DNA of 64,000 nucleotides, taken from Telopea speciosissima. Lineage: Eukaryota > Streptophyta > Magnoliopsida > Proteales > Proteaceae. Each line of letters starts with the position of its first letter. Position 1 is the first letter of the stretch. The DNA is taken from contig NC_057919.1 of the NCBI RefSeq assembly GCF_018873765.1, positions 62,944,484 through 63,008,483 of the forward strand. Direction: 5' to 3'. Positions 12,398-24,000 of the stretch are shown piece by piece. The translations under genes were made by a program, and so were the position numbers. A model generated the notes under the pieces. The model saw only the letters and a program-made list of their open reading frames with translations, had not been told where the DNA came from and did not search any database.

Positions 12398-12668
12398 TGT
12401 TAGAAGTCATGTAATAGGGGTAGTTTAGGAACTAGTTCTATTACTAGTTGCCTTATTATGTATTTCTGTTTTTCTTCTTTATTTCCCTTTTACCTCCCTA
12501 GGGAGGTGGATGTAATTCTCTATTAATTATGATTGAATGAATATATGGTGTATGGAGAAGCCTCTCCAACACAATCGATTATAGCCTAATATTCTCTTCT
12601 CTTGCTATCTTCTTCCTCCTCCAACTTCTTTCTTCTCCCTTCTTATTTGCTAAACCTAGAATCTAACT
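12398..12668 (+). repeat. 3' LTR of copia-1
   Basis: A 271-bp repeat, near-identical to 6939-7223, followed by the target duplication AAAAT at 12669-12673. Confidence 0.95.
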
Positions 12669-12673
12669 AAAAT

Positions 12674-13619
12674 GTGTGTCGTGGTGAGAACACTTGGAAC
12701 TTTATTGTATTTATCTCTTTGACTGGTTTTTGACTCCTTTCTTCTTTCAGATTTGCTTTTCTAATTCGGTGGTTAATTAAAGAATATATTGGAGTTCTGG
12801 ATGGTGTTTTAAGATCATTCCTTTTTTATTTTTAAATGCCTATTTTCATCCTTGTACAATTTTTCAAAAACACCCTTTTATCCTTTCCCATGTATTGGAT
12901 CTATGTTGGTGTGAGCATGGCTTGAAAACACCGTCAGTTGACCTAAGATAAGAATCATCCCTAATCATTAGCCAGGTTGTGTGGTGTAACTTATAGATAA
13001 GATTTTTCTATCTTGGTTTTCATTAAAATTCATCCTCAGTAAGCATTATTGATTTTTTTTTTTTTTTTTTTAAAACTTGAGGGGATCTTTTCTGAGTATA
13101 ACTCTAAAAGTTGTCACATTCTACTGGGTTGATTATTAGTAATCTCATAACCAATTCTTAGTTGTTACTTTTAATGCAGTGAGTTGTAAATATCTTTAAT
13201 AACTTAACAGAACCAAGTGGATGGTTTCTCAGCTATCATTTTTTTTGGGGAGAAGGGGTTAATATTTCATTTACTCTTATAATAGGTAACAAGGGTGTCT
13301 TGGGAATTTTGGTTCTATGGTTTTTTTTTTTGGGAGGGGGGTTAAATTTTAGTTTCTTCTCTTTAAGATTTATTTCTGTTATGTTTCTCCTATGAATTAG
13401 GTTTTTAGTGGGATCTTACTTCTTGTTTTCTTCTTTCAGTATCTTTACATTCTCTTTTAGAATGTCTGGATTGTTAGGAGAGCCTTATGTCCTAAGCTCT
13501 TGTATACATCGAGTACACCTTTGGACTTTCTCCTTTTTCTTAATTCATAGGTTTCAGTAGATTCTTAAACCCTATTGAGATACTTTTGCGGTGCCAGTTG
13601 TGATGCCTAGAATGCTAGA
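12674..13619. other. Non-coding spacer between the two copia elements
   Basis: T-rich sequence with a T-run at about 13053-13072. No exon, RNA gene or clear repeat boundary seen. Probably original intron sequence. Confidence 0.5.
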
Positions 13620-13624
13620 TATAT

Positions 13625-13777
13625 TGTTGTAATATGTGGTATAAGGGTAAAATTGTCCTTAGGAATTATGTTATGTTGCCCTAGGGGCTTTCTTGTCTTT
13701 GTACCTCACATCTTATTATTATAAATAAAGGTGGACTAGTGTCCCATTGACACAAGTCACAATTCCCAAAACCATCA
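13625..13777 (+). repeat. 5' LTR of copia-2
   Basis: Starts TGTTGTAATATG and ends CCATCA, with a TATA-like ttataaataaag near 13719-13730. Directly followed by the primer-binding site. Confidence 0.93.
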
Positions 13778-13789
13778 TGGTATCAAAGC
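13778..13789 (+). promoter_or_regulatory. Primer-binding site of copia-2
   Basis: TGGTATCAAAGC, one base from the initiator-Met tRNA complement TGGTATCAGAGC, lies directly against the LTR end. Confidence 0.85.
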
Positions 13790-15339
13790 TCTAGGGAGAA
13801 TCGACCTAGGGATTCCCAAAGCCGTCGCCACTATCTGTTGCAGAGCATCCAGCTGGTTCAAGTTCAGCCCAGTTCCAGCCCAGCCCAGGTTCAAGATCAG
13901 CCCAGTTCAAGCCCAGCAATTTTGTGGACTCCTTGGGTAGCCAAATCTGGCCCCACAAGTGAACAGCAGATTTGTGACTTTTTCATTTTTCTAGGTTTAG
14001 TCTTGTTGTTCATTTCTCTAGATAGATTTATTATTCTTGTTTGTAGTTCCCATGTATGGGAATTAGTTTCTAGATTTTTGGGGGATTGTTTCTATGTATG
14101 GGTGGTTGTTCCTAGGTGTTGGAATTCCATCTAGCTTGGGAATTCCAACAGTCCATTTATTAGATGCATGTAACCATAGGTTCAATTGAACCTTTTCCTC
14201 CCATATATAAAGAAATCGTGGGAGCCTCTTTAGGCAACCGGAATTGAAAAATAAAAGAACCCTTCTCTTGAAAAATTATGTCCTGTGGACTCAGGTGGGC
14301 CGTGGATCTCAGCAACTGCATCCAAAAGTGGATCTCTTTTGGTGGACCTACGTGGACTCCTACGGTGGGCTCTAGTGGATCTCTAACAGCCAAAATTAAA
14401 TTTTTGTTTATCTTCTCTTCAACTTCAACTTCAACCATCATCCTTATCATACTCACCACCAATCACAATTTCATCACAATCTTTCCTTTCATTCGCAGCC
14501 TTTCTCTACATTAAAACCTCCAACCGTGGCCCCTTTCTTTACCTTCTATGAACTAGAACCGATCCTGGCAGCAGCCAGTCTTTGATTGCACCACCATCTC
14601 TCTTCTCCTCCTTTCTCTTTCTCGTTTTTCCTTGGGCACCTCCACCACCTAACCATTGCCGCCACCTTCCTATTCACCACCGCCGCTACACCTTGTGCCT
14701 CCCTCTCTCTCGGTCTCTCTTCTAGTGTCAACAAGAGGTAGGGTAATGTAGTCCTTGATTGGTACGAGACCTACTAGGAGCCAATCAACCAGGATCTGTT
14801 ATAAACAGGTAAATTGGCTAGGTCAAAATAGGTTTTTTGGTGAAATTAGGGTTAGGGTTAGGGTTTGATGTATGGGTTATGTCAAGTTGATGTAAGGGAG
14901 TCTATCGGTGAAGGTCCTGAGATGTTTTGATGGAGGGAAGTATGTAAACTTGAATAGGCAGCAAGTTAGGGTTAGGGTTTTGGGTTTTTTAGAAAGAGAA
15001 AAAGATGGATTTCTAGGGTTTGGCTGGACAGAAGTTAACCCAAAATTGAATGGTTTTCTTAGGAGGGTATAAGGGATAATCGGTCAGATTTGTAGGGACT
15101 GTTTTGACGGTTGGTTTGGGCTGGGCAGAAATTAGGGTTTTGGGTTTTGATTTGAGATGGAGGGGAATTAGGGTTTCTGTGGTTGGAATGGGCAGCAAAG
15201 GAGATCGAGTTCTCCTTATGGGCAGGGGGTTTTGTGGTTGAAGCTTAATGAAGTTCTGATGGTTGGTTAGGTCTGTGGGGAATTTAGGGTATGCGAAAAC
15301 TGAAAGTAACAAAGGGGAAAACTAGGTTTGGGGTTGTAG

Positions 15340-16079
15340 AAGATTAGAAGAAGAAGGATGGGAATGGGGATGTCTCAAACTTACTGAAGTTGCAGATTAG
15401 TCTTGGCAGGAACTTGTTTGAGGATGAAACTTGAATAAAAACCAGAACTTGAAAGTAGAGCTTCAAAGGAACCACCCGGGCTTCACACTGTAAGGTGTCA
15501 ATTGGATCAAACACCAATTCCGCCAACGAACCACCCAGGCTTCCCACCGCAAGGTGTCAATCGGATCAAACACTGATCCTATCAGCCTTGATCAAACACA
15601 AGACAAAAATCTTCAATGGAGAAGAAGAGCAGAAAAAGCGTTTCATTAATATCAAAATTCGTGTCCAACACTTGCCCCCCTTACAACCTTACATAAAACT
15701 CAAAAATAGACTCGTACACTAACAAAGAGAGGCCTAACCCAATCCTTAACCTATTAGGTAACTTAAACTGACTAGGAAACTGAAATAGACTTAAAACAGA
15801 GTCCTAATCCAGCCCAACTTAAATAGTCACATGCCCACTTAACCAAGTCACATGATCACTTAAGTGATCACATGACCACTTAACCAAGTCACATGATCAC
15901 TATTTACATAAAAATAAAACCAAGGAATCCCGTATGCAACCTAATTACACATATTTTAGGCCTATAAAAGTGGCCTATTACATAGAAAACCCATGGGATC
16001 AAAGGCCCAACATGTATAAAACCCAACCGTAGACTTATTCCTAAGCAAAGAAGCCCAATTTGGTGATAAATCTGCATCA
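15340..16079 (-). mobile_element. Inverted LTR of the TGATGCAG family nested in the copia-2 leader (inner end approximate)
   Basis: Read on the minus strand it starts TGATGCAG at 16079 and shares long blocks with the plus-strand copy at 61435. Shared pieces include GGGCCTTTGATCCCATG, an AGTTTCCTAGT block, CCTAATAGGTTAAGGATT and GTTTGATC...ACACCTTGC-GGGAAGCCTGGGTG. It contains a direct repeat of about 61 bp (15468 and 15529 on the plus strand). Its position explains part of the abnormal 2.5-kb gap between primer-binding site and gag. The inner boundary and target duplication were not resolved; the TTAGGG-rich part at 14.86-15.2 kb may also belong to it. Confidence 0.6.
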
Positions 16080-16290
16080 TAGGCCGTTCCGCCTCTCTTC
16101 ATACGCCACTCCTCAGTGGTGCTTTTCTCCAACACCGAGGGCTTTTTTCCTTCTTTTTTTTTTTGTTTGATCAGCCTTTATTCATGATCTAAAAAGCTGT
16201 GTTGTTTATCCCATGACATTTTTTAGATCTATTGATGATTAAATTTTTTTTGCTTAGATCTATGGTTGATTATCCCCTTTTTTTGTAACG

Positions 16291-17158
16291 ATGTCGGATA
16301 TTTCTTCTGTTACATTCGGAACAAAAGGGCAAACTCGTGGTTCTCATGATGGCTTCCCTACCTTCCCTGTTTGCTCCATTCGTTTGGATGGAAGCAATTA
16401 TTTGATGTGGTCCAGATCATGTTATCTCAACATCGACTCCCTCGGGTATTTGGGTTATCTCACTGGTGCAAAGGAGAAACCCCTCACTGCAGTCTGCAGG
16501 TCTTGAACAAGACAAATGGAGTTCTTCCTACTCCCTGGTGATGTCTTATTTTCTCGTAAGCATGACACCTTAACTTGCTCATGGTTATCTCCTGTTAGAC
16601 ACAACTACAAAAATTTGGAAGACTGCTTAAGAGACTCATTCGCAGGTTGGGAGTGATGCACAGGTCTATGAATTGCGTAAGAGACTTCATGAGGCCAAGC
16701 AGAAGGAACTCAACATGACCCAATACTACTCTGAGTTGCGCAGTTTGTGGTAGGAACTGAATTTTTATGATACATTCCAGACCTCTACCCCTGTAGATGT
16801 GGTCAAGTTCAAGAAACGTGAAGATAAATTCAGAGTGTTTGATTTTCTTGCTAGTCTTAATATGGAGTATGATCAACTCCGTGCCCAGGTTCTTAGTAGG
16901 GATCCGTTCCCCACTCTGGAATAGGCTTACTCCCTGATTCAACTTGAGGACAGCCGTTGTGCTTCTATGCTGCCCCCTTCTTCCCAAGACCGGTCGACTC
17001 TTTTGTCTGGTCCTTCTGTGCAGTCCAAAGGTGGTTCTTCTTGCCCCGGTGCTCGTTCTGAACGAGATCCTATCAAGTGTGATTATTGTGGGAAAGAAAG
17101 ATACACCAAGGAATTTTGTTGGAAGCTTCATGGGGGCCCCACTGCTTCTTCCAACTAG
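16291..17158 (+). pseudogene. copia-2 gag region (heavily broken)
   Basis: ATG at 16291 opens a copia gag start (RLDGSNYLMWS at about 16380). The frame stops at 16504, and later parts are recognisable in another frame (YELRKRLHEAKQKELNMTQYY, about 16668-16730) with TAG stops at 16751-16753, 16922-16924 and 17156-17158. The zinc knuckle at about 17080 reads CDYCGKERYTKEFC, so the histidine of the CCHC motif is replaced by tyrosine and RNA binding should be lost. Confidence 0.8.
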
Positions 17159-17272
17159 GGTCGTGGTCGTGGAAAACCTTCAACCAATCATACTGAGGCA
17201 ATTGTTGTTGATCCTCCACCTGGTGCTGCCCCTTCTACTTCTCAGGATGAGCTTACCAAGCTTCTCCGCCAT

Positions 17273-20200
17273 TTGGTAACCAAGTTGGATTCCATCGGCC
17301 CTACCAATTCTACTTCCGCTTCTTCTTCCACCTTGATACCTTCGGATTCGGCAACCCCAGATATTTTCTTTGATGGTCTTTATGCATCCACTATTTCCCA
17401 ACCTTGGATTCTCGACTTTGGTGCATCCTACCACATGACTGGTAAGGCCAGTTTTTTCTCCAAATATTCTCCATGTTCTGGTAAGGACAAAGTTCGCATT
17501 GTTGATGGTTCTCTTTCCTCTGTTTCTTGGAAGGGATCCATCACATGTTCTCCCACCTTGACATTAAATTCTATTGTACATGTTCCTAATTTTACTACAA
17601 ATCTCCTTTCTATTAGTCGTCTCACTTCCGACCTTAATTGTAAAGTGACATTTTTTCCTTCTCATTCACTTTTTCAGGATTTGGTAACGGGGGAAACGAT
17701 TGGCTCTGGTAAAGATTATGGTGGTCTCTATTTGTTCGATGCAGCTGTCTCTTCTCTTTGTCATTCTCACCCGACTGTTGCTGATCCCATTGTTCCTCCT
17801 GGCTTATTACTTTGGCATAGACGTTTAGGACACCCTCCTATGGGTACTTCAGTTAAAGTCTTTCCTAAGTTATTTTACAAATGTAATCCCAAAGATGTTT
17901 TTTGTGATGCTTGCATTTTGGCAAAGCAAACATGTTCTTATTATTCTAGTTTGAATACTCGAAGTAGTTCTCCTTTTATGTTAATCCATTCGGATGTGTT
18001 GGGACCTGCTCGGTGTTCTTCCATTTCCGTTTATAAATGGTTTGTTTCTTTTATTGATTGTCATACTCACTACATTTGGCTTTATGTAATGCACCATAAG
18101 AGTGATATTTTCACCTGTTTTCAATCATTTCATACTTTTGTTTGTACCTAGTTTGTTGCCTAGATTAAAATTCTCCATAGTGATAATGGGATGGAGTATA
18201 CATATGGGGCATTTCAAGCATATCTTGCATCTCTGGGCATTCTCCATCAAACTAGCTGTGTAGACACACCGGCTCAAAATGAGGTGGCCGAACGCAAGAA
18301 CCGTCATTTACTAGAGGTGACTCACGCCCTGATGTTTGAAATGAATGTACCACCACAATATTGGAGTGAAGTTGTTCTGACCTCTGCATATTTAATCAAC
18401 AGGATGCCTACACAAGTTCTCAATTTTAGCTCTCCTATTCTGGTTCTCCAGGGCTCCAATACCTTCATTATTCCACCTAAGGTATTTGTATGTGTCTGTG
18501 ATGCCCGGAACCAACAATATCCTAGTAAGTTTGAGCCACAAAGTCTGAAATGCATCTTTGTTGGTTATTCTCCTACTCAAAAGGGCTACCACTATTATCA
18601 TCCACCAACCCATTGTATGTGCGTGACTCTGGACGTTGTTTTCAATGAAGCTGTCCCCTATTTTCCACTTGGGCATCTCGTCAATGGGGTACCTTGGTTA
18701 ATGATGATATGCCATAATGCCTGATATGCTTAGTATGCCTATGCTTAACATTCCTATGCCCTCTGTTTAGGGGGAGCCTCTCCTCCAAGGGAAAACTCCA
18801 CTTGTTGTTATTGATTTACCCATTGTCCATACCTACACTCGTCGTGCTAGTGAGACACGAATAGACACCCCTATAGCTGCTGCCTTAGATTCTCTGTCTC
18901 CTCTTATATTGGATCCACCATCATCAAGTAATCTTTCTCCACAACTCCCTGTTATTTCAGATCCTTCTTTAGATTTGTCCATTGCTGTCCGTAAAGGGGT
19001 TTGAGCTTGTACGCAACATCCCATTTCTCATGTTGTTTTGTATGAGTCTCTTTATCCTTTATACCGTGCCTTTGTTTCTTCTTTGTCCTCGGTTTCTCTT
19101 CCCAAAAGCTGGCAGGAAGCTCTTTGAGATCCAAGGTGGAAGGCAGCCATGATTGAAGAAATGCATGCTCTGAAGAAAAATGGCTTTTGGGATTTAGTAT
19201 CTCTTCCTCCACAGAAAAAGACAGTCAACTGCAAATGGGTGTTTGTTGTCAAACAAAACCTAGATGGCACTATAGATAGGTACAAGGCCCGGCTGGTTGC
19301 TAGGGGATTCACACAGACCTATAGCCTTGACTACCAATAAACGTTTGCTCCTGTTGCAAAGATGAACATGATACATGTTATTTTGTTATGTGCAATCAAA
19401 CTCAGATGGGAGTTGCAACAACTAGACATGAAAAATGCATTTCTCCATGGGGAACTGGAGGAAGAAGTATATCTAGATATCCCTCTTGGTTTTGCCACTC
19501 AGGAGACTCATGGGAAAGTGTACATGCTGAAGTGTGCCTTGTGTGGTTTAAAGCAGTCCCCACGGGCTTTGTTTGGAAGATTTCATGGTGTAATGGTCTC
19601 ATTCGGCTACCCAAAGCAATGCAGTTCACACCCTCTTTATCAAGAGATTTGGAACCAAGATTGCTATTCTTATCGTCTATGTGGATGATATTGTTGTCAC
19701 AGACAGCGACACTAAAGAGATTGCTTATCTCAAATTACGTCTTGGGAAGGAATTTGAGATCAAGGACCTTGACACATTAAGGTATTTAGTTGAAAGAGGT
19801 TGCCCGTTCTACCAAAGGCGTGTTTCTCTCAAAAAGGAAATATACTTTGGATTTGTTATCTGAGATGGGCATGTGAGGGTATAAACCGTTAGATACACCT
19901 CTTGAAGCAAATGCTTGTCTCTCTAGTAAAACGGGTGACCTTGTGGACAAAGGGCAATATCAAAGATTGGTTGGGAAACTGATCTACCTTTCCTATACTC
20001 GGCTAGACATAGCCTTTGCTGTCAGCATGATCAGTCAGTACATGCATGACCTACATACTTCTCATTGGAATGTTGTGATCCGTATCCTACGGTATTTCAA
20101 GACTGCTCTAGGCAAAGGAATCTTGTTTTCTCCTCATGATCATCTGCGAGTGGAGGCTTTTACAGACCCTGATTGGGCTCGTTATCCTGATGATCGACGG

Positions 20201-20638
20201 TTGACGGTCGACTTCTGGTTACTGCACCTTTGTTGGAGGCAATTTGGTCACATGGCGAAGCAAGAAACTGACTGTTGTTGCTAGGTCAAGTGTTGAAGCT
20301 GAGTTTTGTGCCATGTCCCATGGAATTTGTGAATTAATGTAGCTCCAGGGACTGTTGAAAGACTTGGGTCTTCCTACATCATTACCTATGATGCTTTACT
20401 ATGACAACAAGTCTGCCATCAGTATTGCCCATAACCTAATCCAACACGACCGAACCAAGCATGTGGAGATTGACTGCCATTTCATCAAAGAGAACCTAGA
20501 GCAAGGACTGATTTGCACTCCATTTGTCAAGTCAGGAGACCAGTTGGCTGATGTTTTTACCAAGAGTTTAAGTAGTAAAGTTTTTTGTCCTCTTGTATGT
20601 AAGTTAGGCATGTGTGATATCCATGCACAACTTGAGGG
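17273..20638 (+). pseudogene. copia-2 pol region: protease to RNase H (heavily broken)
   Basis: Protease remnant reads LDFGASYHMTG (about 17411), with serine of the usual D-S/T-G triad changed to phenylalanine. GAG-pre-integrase LLWHRRLGHP (about 17808) and integrase pieces HSDVLGP and NEVAERKN (about 18279) follow, then reverse transcriptase pieces KARLVARGFTQ (about 19285), DMKNAFLHGELEEEVY (about 19427) and YVDDIVV (about 19678). The RNase H tail HDRTKHVEIDCHF lies at about 20445. Stops include 18149-18151 and 19338-19340, with several frameshifts. Clearly dead. Confidence 0.88.
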
Positions 20639-20642
20639 GGAA

Positions 20643-20795
20643 TGTTGTAATATGGAGTATAAGGGTAAAATTGTCCTTAGGAATTATGTTATGTTGTCAT
20701 AGGGGCTTTCTTGTCTTTGTACCTCACATCTTATTATTATAAATAATGGTGGACTGGTATCTCATTGACTCATGTCACAATTCCCAAAACCATCA
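20643..20795 (+). repeat. 3' LTR of copia-2
   Basis: 153-bp partner of 13625-13777, preceded by the purine tract cttgagggggaa and followed by TATAT. Confidence 0.93.
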
Positions 20796-21094
20796 TATAT
20801 GCTTGTGATATTATCCTTTCATCTTCTTCTATGATTTTCCTTATTGTTATTACTGGCTCTGCTGATAAATCCAAAGCCCGCTACCGCATTAAGATCGCAT
20901 TCAATTTTTCGGATACCTTTGTTACCTGACAGCTAACATAAATTCTTCCTGGAAGAGTGTACCCCATCCCTTCTACTATTGGCACTCTTTTCCTTTTTGT
21001 TGATATGCTAACATAGCTCAACCAGAACCACTTTCTCAATTGAGTCTTCTTATAACTAAAACCTTTTTCACTTCTCTTTTCTTGAAACCCCTAA

Positions 21095-22005
21095 CCATAG
21101 TACTAAATCTCGCCAAAATTTCTGCGAAATTACCGAAATTTTGGTGAGGGCGAGAGGAGATGCACCCTCGAAATGAAAAAGAACAAATTTCGGTCGAAAT
21201 TTCACCGAAATATCGAAATTTCACCGAAATATCGAAATTTCGGCTTCCCGCTATAAACTCACTTAATATAATACAAGAACTTGTGGGTCTCAGTCGAAAT
21301 TCTGACCGAGACCTCTCTAGAGTGCTCTTTTTGCTCCCATTTCGACTCTAAAGGCTTGTTTTTGCTATTTTGAGTTCATTCTTTGAATTTTTGTCACATC
21401 TACGTTGAAAATACTTGGGAAACACTGCATTGAAGCTTCTTCTCCATATATTTGAAGCTTTCTCCACTGTGCAAGGTAAAAGTTTTTTCTCCAAAAGTGT
21501 TTTGTTTTAAAAAATATGATCAATACATGTTGGTTAGTGATGAATTTATTATTGTTAGACACTGGAGCCCGATCTACAACCTCATGGTGTTGAATTTTTT
21601 TCTTCTCTCTATATAATATTTTTAAAATTTTCTCCATACGATCTGCGTCCGTTAGACTTTTTGAGTTTAAAAGCTACCATTGACTTTATTTTTGTATGAT
21701 TTACTTGTTTAAATTGCTTATTATATCTTCTAGTACTTAGATAATTTGTATTTAACTATTTATGCAATTGGATCTGACCGTATACTGTCAATCAAGGGTT
21801 GCAAATCCAAAACACCACTTTGAGTGACTATGTTTGCAATATGAACATTTAAATATGTTTATATAGCTTAAAATAGGGTTTCCATGAAGTATCATGCCTT
21901 AATTTGGCCTAAAACCCACCGAAATGTCCTACCGAAATTGGGCCTGAAAAATACCAAATTTCGGTATCTCGGCCATTTCGGTCTGCCGAGACAAGATTTT
22001 AATCT
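21095..22005. repeat. Probable non-autonomous DNA element rich in cgaaatttc/ccgaaat motifs
   Basis: A cluster of ccgaaatttc-type words (21115-21245) contains a short tandem (accgaaatatcgaaatttc twice). It is mirrored about 700 bases later by their complements (ctaccgaaattggg, aatttcggtatctcggcc, 21920-21985). The outer ends, tagtactaaatctcgcc and gagacaagattttaatcta, are loosely inverted. This looks like a degraded inverted-terminal-repeat element, but no target duplication is clear. Confidence 0.4.
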
Positions 22006-22249
22006 ATACCCCTAAATTGCTTGAATATTATCAACCTGGTACGTTAAATCCTTTTCCCTTTTACTTGACCATTCATTTAATGCCATCTATTTAAAGACAT
22101 TAACTTGTATCAGAATTTAAGCCTCTGCACATTTAAACTCTTCGTATTGAACCCTAACCTATCCTAATTAAGTGCACAGCCTAATCCCCTTTAGGCTCTA
22201 CATTAGTTCCCTGTGATGATATTCACCTCATCAGACTCGGTACCAGATC

Positions 22250-22640
22250 TGTGGATCTTTTCATTCAGAAGGGGAAATCTATTGTGGAGATTTGGTTTCT
22301 TTGTGGGAACAGGGAGCATTTGGAAGAAAGGAATGATAGGATTTTCAGGTATACACCATTCAGAAAGTCATGGTCTGGATTGTCACTTGAATAGCTCATT
22401 GGCTAGTATGGTGGACTGGTTGAATGACTCCTCTATTGCCTCTATTGAAAGTCATGGTCTGGATTGTCACTTGAAAAATATCTGTTTCATGGGGTATCCA
22501 AGATGAGATGGGGCTCTCCTCCATGGTCTACATTGACAATCTTCATTTTGAGAAGTTGGTATTTTGCAGTGGAGGTCGTTGGCAGGTTTCTGATCTCATT
22601 ATAGAAGCCTTTCCTTTGTTGTTTCCATTTAATGTGTAAA
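22250..22640 (+). mobile_element. LINE remnant (region just after reverse transcriptase)
   Basis: One reading frame contains a piece like the W-K-E-R-N-D-R-I-F motif found after the reverse transcriptase in plant L1-type LINEs (ggaagaaaggaatgataggattttc, about 22322-22346). A 27-base word, starting aaagtcatggtctgg, occurs twice (about 22365 and 22448), showing a local duplication. No intact ORF. The call rests on one short motif. Confidence 0.35.
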
Positions 22641-23129
22641 TGGCTCTCTTTGGCACCTGATATGGCCAAAGGAATAGGAAGTGATTTGTTTTATATGGGA
22701 GCTTTTTTTTTTCTCTTTGATAATTCAGAAAAAAGATTTTATAGAGAAACTCAGCAAATGGGTAGAGTGGGTAAACAAGGGCCAATAAAAAATGCGCATG
22801 GGCCACCTCACCTACAGGCCCTATACAAGGAGACAGAATGCGCTAGTATCCCCCCCCCCCCCCCCCCCAAAATACAAAAAAAAGGGCTCCCATTGGAAAC
22901 TTCCAATTGGGATCTATTATCTGAAGTTTTAAGGGAGCTATGCCTTTAATGTAATTCCTGAGGGTTGTGTTTCTTCCCTCTGCTACATTTTCCCTTTATA
23001 TTCTCTTTATCAGGGCTTTACTTATATTCTGGCCTTTTCAATATTTTTATTAAAATTCTTCTTTGTTACTCACGAGCAGATAAGGGAGAAAGAAATAACA
23101 TGTTCCATCTCCTAAAGATTGGAATCTTA

Positions 23130-23268
23130 GGCTGTGTTTGGTATGCATTCTTGGAATGCATTCCAAATTGATTTTGCATTCTTTGACGATAAAAACAACT
23201 ATTTTTATCATCCGAGAATGCGAAAATCGACCTAGAATGCATTCCAGAAATGCATACCAAACTCTGCC
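23130..23268. mobile_element. Tourist-like (PIF/Harbinger) MITE
   Basis: A 139-bp near-palindrome with terminal inverted repeats GGCTGTGTTTGGTATGCATT and, on the other strand, GGCAGAGTTTGGTATGCATT (18 of 20 alike). It is flanked by TTA at 23127-23129 and 23269-23271, the 3-bp target preference of PIF/Harbinger MITEs. Confidence 0.85.
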
Positions 23269-23652
23269 TTAGTGTTTTATGCGGGTGTTCTTAAGTAGGG
23301 TTTTGTTTGGAAGAATAGAATGTTATGCTTGAGCCTTGAAGGATTTAAATTCTCATTTAAATTATTTAAAATTGTAAGGATCCCCAGTCTGGGAATTTAT
23401 CTATGCTGATCATTTAGTTATCCAGAATAGCTCATATATGCTCAATTGTTCATGTCATCCTGATGTATTCAGTTCATCCATCCCCCTCTTTTTCTTCGTA
23501 CTCTCGCTGTTGGGCTCATAAAAGACGAGGGAAAATGCAGAGTTTTTAGCTGAGACTTTAGGTGGAGGTCTGTACTTGTAGGTCTTTCTTCTCTTGTCAG
23601 TGCATTTTGTCTCTTCCATCTTCCTTATTAATCTATGTTCTTTGAGTGTCAA

Positions 23653-24000
23653 ATTTTTTTTTTTTTTTGGTGGATATATATCACTTTTATTGATGAGAAA
23701 ATAGGGTATAACAAAGAGGCAACAAAACACCAATAATATCCAACAACTAACAAACCGGAAGAGAGCGGCCCTCTCTGCAATAGCCCAGTCCTCAGGATAG
23801 GATACTGTGTTCCTGTTGTCTTAGATGCACCACTCCTTGCTTGGCCATGTCATCCTCCATCTCATTGACCCCCGTAGGCTGCCATTGGAAAGAACAGTCC
23901 AGATTAGAAGCTAGCTTTCAAATACACCAAATTAAATCTGCAAATCTCCAGGGATACTAATTCAAAAACCTAACTGCATGGGTTCTTGGAATGTCATTGT
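23653..24000 (-). mobile_element. 3' end of an L1-type LINE with poly(A) tail
   Basis: Read on the minus strand, a frame with DCSFQWQPTGVNEMEDDMAK (complement of about 23842-23902) resembles the end of the LINE-encoded RNase H. It is followed by an untranslated stretch and then a poly(A) tail (T-run at 23654-23669 on the plus strand). No full ORF remains. Confidence 0.45.

Larger units (their letters stand above)
6939..12668 (+). mobile_element. Ty1/copia LTR retrotransposon (copia-1), full length, recently inserted, non-autonomous by mutation
   Basis: Complete copia structure: 5' LTR 6939-7223, primer-binding site 7224-7235, gag, protease, integrase, reverse transcriptase and RNase H in copia order, polypurine tract near 12386-12396, 3' LTR 12398-12668. 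A 5-bp target duplication AAAAT lies at 6934-6938 and 12669-12673. By eye the LTRs differ at about six bases over 271 plus a 14-bp indel (two 7-bp CT-rich units), so the insertion is fairly young. The coding region carries several stops and frameshifts and cannot make a full polyprotein. It sits in the same orientation as, and apparently inside, the CCCH gene intron. Confidence 0.95.
13625..20795 (+). mobile_element. Second Ty1/copia retrotransposon (copia-2), older, with another LTR element in its leader
   Basis: Identical 153-bp LTR frames at 13625-13777 and 20643-20795, primer-binding site 13778-13789, copia gene order from gag to RNase H, and a 5-bp target duplication TATAT (13620-13624 and 20796-20800). 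The LTRs differ at roughly ten positions in 153, so it is older than copia-1, and the coding region has many more stops. The distance from primer-binding site to gag (about 2.5 kb) is far longer than usual for copia. The excess is explained at least partly by an inverted LTR of the TGATGCAG family ending at 16079. Confidence 0.93.

Noticed and set aside
16595..17131. 178-codon minus-strand ORF
   Set aside because: It is antisense to the copia-2 gag region and has no similarity of its own.
22851..22868. C-run as a functional quadruplex
   Set aside because: Homopolymer C/G runs here (22851, 27120, 46428, 60149) are simple mononucleotide repeats and may have uncertain length.
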